A program made the position numbers and the translations under genes. A stretch of 64,000 nt of DNA from Chrysaora quinquecirrha (Eukaryota > Cnidaria > Scyphozoa > Semaeostomeae > Pelagiidae): NCBI GenBank assembly GCA_014526335.1, contig JACTAT010000165.1:238902-302901 (forward strand), given 5' to 3'. Each line of letters begins with the position of its first letter. Positions within the stretch are counted from its first letter, which is position 1. Positions 24,501 to 35,202 of the stretch are shown piece after piece. The notes under the pieces are model-generated. The model was not told the DNA's origin. It was given only the letters and a program-made list of their open reading frames with translations, and ran no database searches.

Positions 24501-25579
24501 CAGACATTACATGGGGTGCTTAGGCCTATCCTGCCCTGTCAAAAGTCATGAGCCAAGGTAAATTAATGCTTCAAGAATTTACCACTGAAGCAAAACAGCC
24601 TGCCTCTGAAAAACTTGAATTTCTCCTTATTCATTTTGCTGAGTAAACTCGACTTTTCTTTGGCCCAGGTTCGCTAGAACGTCTTCGCAAATTCTTCCCG
24701 CCCTTTCTCGTCACTTCAGGCCGCGTGGCCAGTCTGGCTCCGAGGGAGGTGCTAACGAGGATGTTCTCAAAAAGCAAAAGGTGTGAATATCTCCCACCTT
24801 TTGGACTTTGCTTCTTGATTCTCCCCTAACCAAAACCCCAAATCAACCTCATTTTCTTACCTTCCCTTCTTCAGACGACTTGTAGATTAAAACTTTAAAT
24901 ACAAATTAATTTGATATACAAAAAGCAGTTATCAGAACTGTTGCGAGAGTGAAGGAAGATTGGAAGCATCGGGTGTTGCAAATTTTGTTAACTTTTTTTG
25001 CGAAAATAATGATATCGAACAAAATCGCAGCGCACAATTATGAGTATGCAATATAAACTTTGCATCGCGACACCTTGCACCAAAAACAAAGAAATACTAT
25101 TATTGCTGGTAGCTGCAAGTGCTAGAAATACCTGCACTCTGCACTTGTCAGCTAAGAAAAAACAACGAAATTTTTTACCGATTTGTACCAATAGCTCAAA
25201 TATTGAAACAAATTTAACGGCTGAGGCAACTTTAAATGTGGCGCAAAGGCCTTTGCGCTGAACTAAAACGCACTTTTTATCAGGCTTTTCAAGACAATGC
25301 ATATCTAAAAGTTTAATATATTTTACTACCCATGTCTAGAGATTCTTTACAAAAAATCAACCCATATGTAGGGAAATTGGCGCTGAAGAAAAAGTTACCC
25401 ATTTGGGCGGCACGTCTAAAATAACGAACAATGGAAGCACCCCCCGGGACAAGTCGTAGAAATAGCATTGCCAAATCCGTAAGCCTCACTCAAAATAGGG
25501 GTAGATGTGAAGCCGAAACCTATAATAGCCCCCACATATCCCTTGTGATTTCCAAGTGTCGAAAATACAAAAATCTTAC

Positions 25580-25820
25580 CATAAACCTTTTTCCCATTGA
25601 TGCTAACTTGTATGTTCTTAGATAATTCAATGAATGTCTCGGGAAACTTGCCAGGCAGCCATTCTTTGCCTTTTTCAAGAACGCATACAGACTGTCCTGC
25701 GCGAGCACAACGACTTGCTGCTATTGCTCCTCCATACCCAGAACCAATCACAATGACATCATAGATAGGGAGAATTTCAAAATGATGGTGTGACAATCTT
25801 GGTATTTCATTGTTTGCCAT
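25580..25820 (-). CDS. Duplicate exon 1 of the GMC fusion gene
   Basis: Same length (241 bp) and start as 20916-21156, and as seen by eye it differs in the protein only at one Glu-to-Lys (LPGKFPE). The donor is G|GTAAGA, a better consensus than the original GTATGA. No following exon 2 copy exists, so it can only be an alternative first exon spliced to 19571, or a dead duplicate. Confidence 0.7.
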
Positions 25821-26047
25821 TTCTCTTCAGCTACAAGGTGAAAAATATACATTTTTATTCTAATTTTCAATTAATTGTATTTATTTCAACATTATGGAAT
25901 ATTAATGAGAGATATAAATTAACATCTCATCTTAACTCTGTAAGAGTAGAGAACTCTAATTGCTAATGGACCAATTAGCTTTGCTGGATATCAATAATAA
26001 CAATAATAACATGACAGAATTGTAGTTGATTGATTGCCTTGTTTAAT

Positions 26048-26448
26048 ACATCATTTCGGTAGACAAAAAAATTTTCGAAATCACAAGATATCAATTTTTT
26101 GATGCGAAAATCGTATAAAGCACCTGAAAATCAGTCTGGGTGCAAAGTTTTACTATCTCAGCGCTTGTGGAATCGATTTTACGAGCGTTCAAAGTTCACG
26201 ATTTTATAAGGGCTTTAACCGTGTGGGGTTTAAAAGTTTCACCAAGTTCATTTTTTTGCGGTCAAACCCTTTATGAAATCGGGAACTTTGAATGCTTATA
26301 AAATTAAGAACACAAACGCTAGGACACTGAAACTTTGTACCTAGACTAAGTTTTGGCTGCTTTAGTATATGATTTTCATATCGAAAACCCAATATCATGT
26401 GATTTTGAAAAATTTTAATGCCGTGTGACGTCATACCGAAATGATCCA
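26048..26448. repeat. Foldback repeat in unit B
   Basis: Duplicate of 21380-21782 with scattered changes. Confidence 0.65.
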
Positions 26449-27024
26449 TTTATGTTGATACCTCTGTCTGCAGAAAGTTTACAGGATTTCCTTTGAAAGA
26501 TCTTGTACATATTGTATCGAGATCATTAATATTTTCTTATTCTAAACCCTTACATTGCACATGACGTTTTCTCCACAAGGAAACTAAAAATTGACAGTTT
26601 ATTGAATAACTTTAACACTCAGTGCTAAAATTCCCCTTTTGGGTGAAGGTTTCCGTGTATATTCTATCAGAAGAACACCACGGCCCATGCTTGGTCTTGT
26701 CACGGTGATTAATTAGACTAGCGGATGGCCTAGGCATTGAGTGGCCTAAGTGACCTCCGCCTAGGTAGGCCTATCCTGCCCTGTCAAAAGTCATGAGCCA
26801 AGGTAAATTAATGCTTCAAGAATTTACCACTGAAGCAAAAAAGCCTGCCTCTGAAAAACTTGAATTTGTCCTTCTTCATTTTGCTGAGTAAACTCGACTT
26901 TTCTTTGGCCCAGTTTCGCGAGAACGTCTTCGCAAATTCTTCCCGCCCGTTCTCTTCACTTCAGGCCGCGTGTTTCAGTGTCTGCGAGCGAGGAGACTGC
27001 CAGACTGGCTCCGAGGGAGGTGCT

Positions 27025-28239
27025 TAGACTTATTACACGAGTCCCACTATTCGCAAACAGCAACAACAACAACAACAACTACCCTATAGCTGTTTGCTCA
27101 AAGTGGGACTCATAATCTTTAAGCAAAAAAAGTGGTCACGGCTCCAACTTTTTGGAGTCCTCCAATCAGATTGCAGAACGGAAAATTCCGCCAATCTGAT
27201 TGGCTCACTATCTTTCTCCCACCTTTTCCTCGATTTCATCTCAAGCTTCGAGCGACATTGGTGAGCGATTTTCCGGCACAGCTTTCACAAAAACAAACTT
27301 GGGAGCCACTGCGAATAATATTTCTGAAGAAAGTTGAAACATAAACATTGCAAACAGTGAGGATGAAAACAGCGGTAAACACCTTTCAAACAAAGGTTTG
27401 ATGATTTACTAAACTGGCTGCCAAAAACCTTGTGTGCTACCCTTCTTTGCTGAAAGTTTAGCTGAAAGGAAAAGAACCTATAGATATCTTAGATAGAAAT
27501 TTTCAGTGTTCTTGAGATTCCAGGTTGGTGAATTAAAATTGTTGCTTTGTATGAAAACTTTTGGGTACCTATACTTTCAACCTTGCAATCTGGGCGAGCG
27601 AAATGTGTAAGTTTTATCAGAGTCCTAAAACGAAAGTAGACACAGAAAAGTCAAAACTTTTCGCTCATTTTGAGAATGCTTGCTTGTTGATAGGACAACA
27701 TCTAGATGCGAACTGTCTAAGTTGCCAACAATTCCTTTGCTAAACTTGCCGTTTTACTCCTAAAATAGATTCATTTCTATCTGAATCTCGATAATTAATC
27801 TGTTTTTGGGAAAAATTATTCCGCTTTGAAAATCAAACTTCAGCCAAGCCATATCTACTTTTCTCGTAAGATAAAGTTTCATGTGTTTTTGCTTCATGAG
27901 AGAAAATTGGACGTGCTCTCTTTTTAAAATTCTGCATAATGTTTATCCCTATTATTGAAAAAAGTGTCGAAATTTCTCAAATATGATTAAGCAAAACCTC
28001 ACAGTCTTTTCATTTGTTTTTTTGTTCAAATGTCAATTTCTAGGCAGTTTTCTGCTGGTTGGGGTTAGAAGTTTTCCACTGAAACTACGCCATTATTGAA
28101 ATTCGAATTTCGAATTATGCTTTTTCTGAAACGAGGCTCAACGGTTTTGACCACATTTTCTGCTGAAAAATTATGAGTCGTAGTTTCAGCGTCCAGCATA
28201 GACTCAATAGCGATAACTACGACTCATGTAATAAGTCTA
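27025..28239. mobile_element. 1,215-bp non-autonomous element with hairpin ends, 9-bp duplication
   Basis: Ends TAGACTTATTACACGAGTC and TAGACTTATTACATGAGTC are inverted repeats. GGAGGTGCT flanks both sides (27016-27024, 28240-28248), and the paralogous site in unit A (24745-24753) has one intact copy. Each end contains a second inverted GACTC block (GAGTCCCACT...AGTGGGACTC at the left; GAGTCGTAGTT...AACTACGACTC at the right), so each end can fold. No transposase frame seen. A 9-bp duplication suggests a Mutator- or Merlin-like family. Confidence 0.85.
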
Positions 28240-28659
28240 GGAGGTGCTAACGAGGATGTTCTCAAAAAGCAAAAGGTGTGAATATCTCCCACCTTTTGGA
28301 CTTTGCTTCTTGATTCTCCCCTCACCAAAACCCCAAATCAACCTCATTTTCTTATTCTTACCTTCCCTTCTTCAGAAGACTTGCAGATAAAAACGTTAAA
28401 TACAAATTAATTTGATATACAAAAAGCAGTTATCAGAACTGCTGTTGCGAGAGTGAAGGAAGATTGGAAGAATCGGGTGTTGCAAATTTTGTTAACTTTT
28501 TTTGCGAAAATATTGATTTCGAACAAAATCGCAGCGCACAATTATGAGTATGCAATATAAACTTTTCATCGCGACACTTTGCACCAAAAACAAAGAAATA
28601 CTATTATTGCTGGTAGCTGCAAGTGCTAGAAATAACTGCACTCTGCACTTGCAGCTAAA

Positions 28660-30200
28660 AAATCTTAAAGTTAAATGTCTATTTACCTTACTCTTTTATG
28701 TAAACAAAACTGCAACCAAATCATCATTTATTTTCCCATCGTGATTTCAATTTGATGTTGTTTACAAAGGTTCAAAAAGGTGTATGTGGGAGCGTGGTAT
28801 TAGATCCTTGGTAACAAAAACAAACAATAATGATTTATTCATCTCAATTAGATAAACAAAAAGCACTTGGAAATTGATTGGTCGTAATAACAACGTCGAA
28901 AAGGTTATGAATGAGAATTGAGGTTTATCTGATTATCATAAAAGAGCGACCCAATAGGAAACGGACAACGATTTGAATGCAATTTTTCAACTTTCACCTT
29001 TGCTTTCTGTTTTCAAGTTGATCCCTCATAACGTGACGTCAATTGGCGGCTATCTTTAAAACGTGGAACATGGAATCATGGAATGAAAAGAACCGATAGT
29101 TAATGCTAAACGTCTAATGGCCAATCTATGCAAAGCGACCGCAGTCCTTCCTGTCGATGCGACCACATCTCGTGATTCCTCTGCCTTTAGCAAGGCTTAT
29201 TTTAACATATGTACTGACGGACCATTTGGCCCAGCTGTCCCCTCGTTGTCCTATTGTTTTGGAGAAAGATTTTGGAGAAAACTCTATAAAATATGCCCTG
29301 GCCTTTTGCCTGGAATTAAAAAGGCATAGCGAAATCAGACTCGCTCCATGAGGCATTTCAATCTTCAAGAAGGTGCACAAGATTTTAACTATAACAAAAT
29401 ACTTCCAAGGGGTTTCCATGAAAACAATAGGTTTTCGAGCAAAACTGTGCGACATTTTGAATGAGTGAATCGCCCCTCGACTTGCTGAATAGCTACATGG
29501 TCATTCTCTACAAAGAATTGGCTATGGGAATGTGGGAAAGAGAATTCAGGATTTGGAATCTGGGAATTGGAATCTTGGAATCGGAATCTGGGGAAAATTC
29601 GAATCTGGGAACCGATGGAACAGGAACTTTGGAATCATTATAATCACTGTAAAAACGCGTTCTGTATTACAGTTAGTGCATTACGAGGCTAACAAATTTT
29701 ACAATACTTTCCACTTTCCTGAGTATCATAATTTGCGAGCGACAAAGAACATTTCAGCCTCGACTTCAAAAATAAGTGACGTCACGATGTCAGCAAATAT
29801 CTTCGTTGCTAGTTATAAGCTTTTTTCGGTAGCAAAACATCAATGTTGTTTGCTTGTAAAACATTTGCTATTTGCCTTTCAAGTACGTTTGGCTGTTTGG
29901 CCACGTCACAAAACATTGTTTGAGAAGCAGAGCTTGTTTAGCATTGCTTATGAAAGCCTCAAAAACATTTCTTGCTTTTGAAAAGCGAAGAATGTTTCAC
30001 AAGGGATGTTTTACAACATTGCAAAATGTTAAATCATTTTTGACAAGCAATGTTTGATTGTTTTGTTTAAAATTTTAGCCGAAAACCGTACCAGTCCAAT
30101 AAACCGAAATCTTAAATTGAAAAACAGTAAAACCGCTCTCAAAATCAAAAATGTCGAATAACCGCAAACAGTCATGTCCAATGACCCCCTTGTTAAGGCA
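28660..30200. other. Intergenic region between duplication and GTPase gene
   Basis: No gene recognised. 29525-29640 holds short GGAATCTGGGAATTGG-type repeats. 29815-30062 is a partial copy of the CAAACATTG MITE family. A TGACGTCA palindrome is at 29777-29784. Confidence 0.5.
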
Positions 30201-30282
30201 CAGCATAGGGTCATGGCCTAAGTACAGTACTGGGGTCTATTGGGATATATTACATCAAAACAATTTTGAATTTCCCGTCTCG

Positions 30283-30308
30283 TATAAATAGCACAGGTTT
30301 TGACGTCA
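30283..30308 (+). promoter_or_regulatory. Possible promoter: TATAAATA and CRE-like TGACGTCA
   Basis: TATAAATA at 30283-30290 and a full CREB/ATF palindrome TGACGTCA at 30301-30308 lie about 630 bp upstream of the GTPase start codon. The order (TATA before CRE) is unusual and this may be chance. Confidence 0.25.
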
Positions 30309-30935
30309 TTTTGAAATTATCTGCGGCGAAAAACCATTTGCGTTTCAGAACGCGCGAAAATATTTCAAAAGGGTGTGACGCCACCCACTTGACGGTTAAA
30401 GCAACGCCCCTGTATATAACTATGTAAACAGTGACATTTTAGCATTAAATTCTATATAAAAACGCAAAAATAAAATGGGATTAACATGTCGGAAAAACCT
30501 ATTTTCCTCACCGACATTAGGAGGAACAAAAAACTTCAAATAATAAATAGTTCTTCAACCATACTAAGCAAACTCAAAATAGATTAGTTATGGCTTCTCT
30601 TTAGTGGTATATTTATATTCACAAAGATGTCAAGCTTGGTTTCTAATTCAATTTTTATCAAATTTTATCCTATTGTTTACTGAAATTTTGTGGAACAATC
30701 TAGATGAAGAAAGCTAAGAAAAACATATTTGTCAGATATATCTGAGTTTGAATGAACACGGAAAGGACAGCAAGAGCTGCGGAAATAATTTCGAAAGTCA
30801 AAATAATTAATTACAGAAAATTGATTCAATAAAGTTCACCACAAGTTTAGGACTCTTGATACAACAACAGAACGTAAGTGTTTTTAGTTACATACAAGAG
30901 AACTTCAGCCCTCGGGCACACAAACGGTTCACATT

Positions 30936-31038
30936 ATGGACAAACATCTACTGAAGCCTTTGCCCAGCCAAGAGGTCTTTGGAAAGACCCCAGATGTCAA
31001 AATTTTGTTTCTTGGGGCTAGAAATGTTGGCAAAACGG
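30936..31038 (+). CDS. GTPase exon 1 (P-loop)
   Basis: The start codon at 30936 gives MDKHLLKPLPSQEVF, then the phosphate-binding loop. Donor G|GTAAGT, phase 1. Confidence 0.8.
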
Positions 31039-34000
31039 GTAAGTACACTTTTTTTTCTTTTTCTTTAAGAACCAGATAATTTTTTGCCGAAAATCGATGT
31101 TCTTATTTTTGAATAATTTGAGGCTCGGGCGTTCTTAATGGTGTTCTTATTTCAACAATGATTTTTCTACAACTGCACACAATAAATTGCTTCTACCAAC
31201 AATATAATAACAGTTTGGGATACCTTATGTACTTTTATTTAGTAATTGCATAGTTCTGTGGTTTAATATGAGACGAATTTAACCCATAAAACACATTTTC
31301 TTGTTTCTTATTTTTCATCTAAGGATGGGCATGTTCTTTCGTCGTTCTTATTTTTTGGCAAATGTTCTTATATAAAGTGTGTTCTTATAAAAAAAAAGAG
31401 TGCAACCATTTTGTCAAACATTCGCCAGCATTCATTTCAGGCAAAAGTTGCCAGCATTTGCCAACCTTTTTTGGCGAACCAACATTATGTTTTCTGAATT
31501 TTGATCAGGGTTTAAATTTCAGCTAACCTTTCAGAATGTTGGCTTCGTCTGGCCATCAGTGCTAACCAATGTTGGATAAACACTTGCGTATTAGGTAAGG
31601 CGCTCGCTTTTAACGGAAAAAAATTAAGCAAAACAGCATTCTAATTCTTTAATAAGCAAGCCAGTAACAAAGTAATTATCGGCATAGAAATTACATGGAA
31701 AAGAACCCAAATAAGAAATTTTTGACAAATTTTAAGAAGTCCGAGCCTCTACAATCGTAACCACAATTCTGATACGAAGTACGAACGTTGGCTGACATGT
31801 TGGCTACGTTTAGCCACCCCTGCCCTAACAGCAGCCGAAAAGCAAAAATAAATTCGGCAAAACGTTGGGTGTATTGTTGATGCCGTTTGGCCAAAGCTGA
31901 ATACAACCGCACGTACATTAAGGCCCACGCGAGAGAATCTAGATCATCTCTGGTCCGATCCAGTGACAGTTTTGGCTCGATAACGCCTTTTGTTTACACG
32001 GGACCCCTTACATCCGTACCTTTTCTGGCTCTATTTAGAGCCATTTCTGGATCTGTTCAGAAGTAGAGCCAGCTCGTCTCTGCCTCTGTTTAAATCCCGT
32101 GTAAAAGTTTTGGATCGGATGCAAAGTGGTACGAAAACGAAACGTGACAACACTTCAAATGCATTGCAGCTCATCAGCTATTTAGAAGAAGACCCCTGCA
32201 TAAACGTCGTAAGCGTTGCTTCCTGTTAATAAACTTCAGACTTAACAAGATTCGAATTATTATTTAAGGAAATTCTGTATTATCTTATTTTCTTTGAGTT
32301 TCCCGGCATCTTGCTGGGCCAAATTCTGAGTACACTTATATGATTATAATTTTTCCTTCCAAACAAAAATGAAGTCCGGCTAAAACATTAAAAATAAACA
32401 GAAATCAACGTTGTTTCTCAATCGCTTAATCAAACGGTAACGTGCCTAGAAACTTTGCGACCTGTGGTTAAAATCACTAGATGCTTTCCATGGTGGCGCG
32501 CTTTTCATTGGTTCATTCTGATTCTTCGCTCGGCGAATTCGCTCAAAATTAAACACGAGCCAACAGTCCAAATTCACTCAGCGAAGGCCGTTTTCAGTTC
32601 GCTAGTGAACGGGGAACAGCAAATTCGCTAGCGAGCAGTGAATGCAAACGAAGTGGAAATGGGCCATAATAGTGCTGGCAGAAGCAGTTTTCTTTCATCC
32701 TGAATTGAAGTTATCCCATTTTAGGCCCATTTTAGGCCACATAGACAAAAACTTCTAGAGAGAACTTGAAGTTCGCTGGCAGTTGAAATCAAAATCGCTT
32801 CACGAGCTTTGCACTCGCCTTTCTGTGCTTTCAAGCAAGTATAGTGCTAAGTAAAGATATCTTGATTATTTTTAGCTCTGGCTGTACGATTTTTAACAAG
32901 AAGATTCATCGGAGAATATGACAACACTTCTGGTAAGACACTTAAGTGAAGGTTAAGGTGAAGGTGAAATGGTGTTTTAAAGCCAGTCACTAGGATCTCA
33001 GTAGTAGGTTAACTAATCGAGACCTCGACCCTGGCTGTGACGCTACCGTGGCGGGGCTCGAACCCTGGCCACACTGAGCTCCTGAAACAATGAGTTAGCT
33101 GGACTACCATTCTGGGAGGGGTCAACCGTGGGGGGGATTAGTTTTTAACAAATTTATATGATTATCAATTTTCCTGTATTCAGTATATTTTTAAATAGTA
33201 TTTAGGTTGGCTTTAATTAGCTTCTAGCTATTGATTAGTGCAGCCAACATAAATTAAATTGATTATATTATTATATGTTATACCACGACGCCACAGCACC
33301 TTCACTCTGAGTGACGTATCCCCCCTGGAAATTCACATTTACAATATTCGAAATTTCTGTCTTCACCTTCATATCATGGAATCTGATTACTGTTAATTTT
33401 TATTTGCAGATGCAAGCTATTGCAGACAGATAACAATCAATGCGCAAGAAGTGGGCATTGAGATGCTGGATCCACAGACAGAGGTAATAAAAGATACCAA
33501 TACAAAAATGCTTCAAACAGATGTGGTTGACGATTTCAAATAGACGTGGAGGGCCTCTTGATATTAACTGTTCCAGCTCTTTGTTTGAAATCCTTACTTC
33601 TTATTATGTTATAGAGGACTAACCGTTGCCCGTCTCTGGCTGCAGCCTCGCAAGGACCATTGCCTCCCAAGGACTCTGCCCAAAAGGACCTCCACCTCTA
33701 AGGGAATCTGCATTAAAGCGGCAATACTTGCTCTCAATCTTAATCTTAATCTTAACCTTTATCTTAGTCTTAGTCTTATCTCTAGTTGTAGTCTAATGTT
33801 CAACTTCAATTTATCCAAATCTCAATCTTGATAATATAATGCTTGCTGTCAATCTTAACTGTAATCTTACATCTTAATCTTAATCTTAATCTGAATCTTA
33901 ATCTTAATCTTAATCTTAATCTAAATCTTAACCTTAATCTTAACCGTAATCTTTAACGTGAACTTAATCTTGGTCTTGGTCTTACTCCTAGTCATAGTCT

Positions 34001-35202
34001 TAATGTTAAACTATAACTTAATCTCAATCTCAATCTTAATCTAATGCTTGCTGTCAATATCAACCGTAATCTTAATCTTAATCTTCAAACCTTCATCTTA
34101 ATCTTAATCTCAATCTAAATCTTAACCTAATTCTTAATTGAATCTTAGTCTCAGTCTTAATCTTAATCTTAACCTTAACCTTAAACATTAACGTCACCTT
34201 AATAATGGACTTGGTCTTAGTGCAAACTAAAACTTTTAGTTAATCTTAATCTAATCTAAATCTTAAAATTGAAATATAACATAAACATAAACATAAACCG
34301 AAATTTCAGATCGAAATAAAAAGAACATTAAAAGTTGAAATTAAAAATGAAGTAAAATATTACTCTTAACCTTAAAAACTCACAGTAGTCTTGATCTGCT
34401 GTAAGCGTAAGCTTAAACTTAAAATTGAAATTGAAATTCATCCTTATCTTACTCTTAATCATAATTTAATGTCAATGTCAATCTTATGTTAAACTTCAAT
34501 CTGATTTTAAACTCAAAGTTTACAAAGTTTATTTCATCCTAATCTTACTCTTAATCTTAATCTAAATGTTAATCAAACATCAGATTGCAACTTCAAATTC
34601 ATCTTAATCTTACTCCAACTTATAATGACTCTCAATCTTACTGTCAAATGTCAATCATAATGTTTATCTTAATCTGAAAGTGAAACTGAATCTTAATCTT
34701 AACTGTAACGTGCTCTTAATCTTATAATTTCTAGCAATCATCGACAAAAAACACTAGAGGAAAAATCGATTGGGCAGACGCTATTATTCTCGTATATTCA
34801 GTCACCAGCAAGCGAAGTTTCAACGAAGCCAAATCACTCAAACAAGCAATAGACAAAGGACAACAATCGAGAAGAATACCTATTGTTTTAATGGCCAATA
34901 AGATCGATCTAAAGCACATGCGAAATGTTTGGCGTGAGGAAGGTCAGTCACTGGCTGCAAGGTGGGGCTGTTCATATTACGAATGTTCGGCTGCTGTATT
35001 TTCAAATGGTTATGAGACAATCTGTGCCGCCATTGTTGAACTTTGTCAAGAAGTACTCCGACAGAAAGCTTTAACAAGGGCGAATGGTCGCTTAGGAAGG
35101 AGGCGGGCCTCGTTATCACCTAGACCATTCCGAGATGCAATTTTCAAAATGTTTGGAACGACAAAAGATGACATACTTACTTGTAAAAACACAGACTTAT
35201 AA
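30936..35202 (+). CDS. Ras-like small GTPase, RERG/RASL type
   Basis: Four exons: 30936-31038, 32876-32932, 33410-33483 and 34735-35202, all with GT-AG junctions and matching phases, giving 233 residues. Visible motifs are the P-loop GARNVGKT (residues about 27-34), switch-I region FIGEYDNTSDASY, NKID (G4) in VLMANKIDLK, and ECSAA (G5). The usual DTAGQ (G3) is replaced by MLDPQTEQSS and there is no C-terminal CAAX box, as in several RERG/RASL11-like proteins. It is therefore probably a divergent, perhaps non-membrane-anchored GTPase with altered hydrolysis. The basic C-terminus (LGRRRASLSPRPF) may bind membranes or be phosphorylated. Subfamily assignment is inference. Confidence 0.85.
31045..31402. 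mobile_element. MITE related to the TA-type family, GTTCTTATAAAAAAAGAGTG end
   Basis: Starts at GTACACTTTTTTTTC just after the exon 1 donor and ends GTTCTTATAAAAAAAAAGAG. The interior GAGGCTCG-x-GTGTTCTTAATGGTG matches 62738-62950. Confidence 0.6.
31905..32230. repeat. Unclassified repeat with facing ACACGGGA/TCCCGTGT blocks
   Basis: ACACGGGACCCCTTACATCC and ATCCCGTGTAAAAG face each other, and GGATCGGATGCAAAG recalls the nearby CTGGTCCGATCC. Probably a small transposon in intron 1; the open frame over it is not convincing. Confidence 0.35.
32876..32932 (+). CDS. GTPase exon 2 (switch I side)
   Basis: 57 bp between TTTTTAG and G|GTAAGA. Encodes LAVRFLTRRFIGEYDNTS, continuing exon 1 in frame. 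Confidence 0.85.
32975..33110 (-). mobile_element. tRNA-like SINE fragment
   Basis: On the minus strand GGTTCGAGCC matches an RNA polymerase III B box. The plus-strand block CAGTAGTAGGTTAACTAATCG recurs at 42068-42100, linking it to the SINE cluster in the malic enzyme gene. Confidence 0.45.
33410..33483 (+). CDS. GTPase exon 3 (beta strands 2-3)
   Basis: Acceptor TTTGCAG, donor GAG|GTAATA. Encodes DASYCRQITINAQEVGIEML and DPQTE; this is where DTAGQ would normally stand. Confidence 0.85.
33735..34730 (+). repeat. TCTTAA-type hexanucleotide array in GTPase intron 3
   Basis: About 1 kb of degenerate TCTTAATCTTAATCTTAACC repeats, drifting to diverged AAATTGAAAT variants near 34300-34450. It ends at the acceptor of exon 4. 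Not the canonical animal telomere repeat. Confidence 0.9.
34735..35202 (+). CDS. GTPase exon 4 (G4, G5, C-terminus)
   Basis: Acceptor TTTCTAG; runs to TAA at 35200-35202. Contains WADAIILVYSVTSKRSFNEA, the NKID and ECSAA motifs, and a basic tail ending KNTDL. Confidence 0.9.
   Translation, partial: QSSTKNTRGKIDWADAIILVYSVTSKRSFNEAKSLKQAIDKGQQSRRIPIVLMANKIDLKHMRNVWREEGQSLAARWGCSYYECSAAVFSNGYETICAAIVELCQEVLRQKALTRANGRLGRRRASLSPRPFRDAIFKMFGTTKDDILTCKNTDL

Larger units (their letters stand above)
22098..24519. mobile_element. 2.42-kb foldback element with minisatellite arms, TTA duplication
   Basis: Both ends read GCACCCCATGTAATGTCTGTG as inverted repeats, flanked by TTA (22095-22097, 24520-24522). 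Arms of about 0.9 kb (22098-23000 and 23620-24519) are inverted copies. Their outer 0.7 kb is an array of GTACGGTGGGGGAT-type units alternating with CCATGATTGCCGTGG units; the inner 0.2 kb is non-repetitive. The roughly 0.6-kb centre (23000-23620) shows no transposase. Long frames in the arms are by-products of the repeat. It resembles foldback transposons in form; the 3-bp target recalls PIF/Harbinger. Confidence 0.9.
20490..25155. repeat. Tandem segmental duplication, unit A
   Basis: Matches 25156-28660 in order: MITE right part, exon 1 of the GMC gene, the upstream region, then downstream sequence to a CTGCACTTG block. Removing the 2.42-kb insertion leaves about 2.25 kb of shared sequence. 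Small differences throughout show the copies have diverged. Confidence 0.9.
25156..28660. repeat. Tandem segmental duplication, unit B
   Basis: Directly follows unit A. It has a second exon 1 (25820-25580) and a second upstream region, lacks the foldback element of unit A, and carries a separate 1,215-bp insertion at 27025-28239. Confidence 0.9.

Noticed and set aside
22068..24561. Many overlapping frames on both strands in the minisatellite arms
   Set aside because: Repeat-unit by-products: the same peptide pattern appears in several frames and both arms.
33735..34730. Telomere-like interstitial array
   Set aside because: The unit is TCTTAA/TTAACC-like and degenerate, not the TTAGGG repeat of animals.
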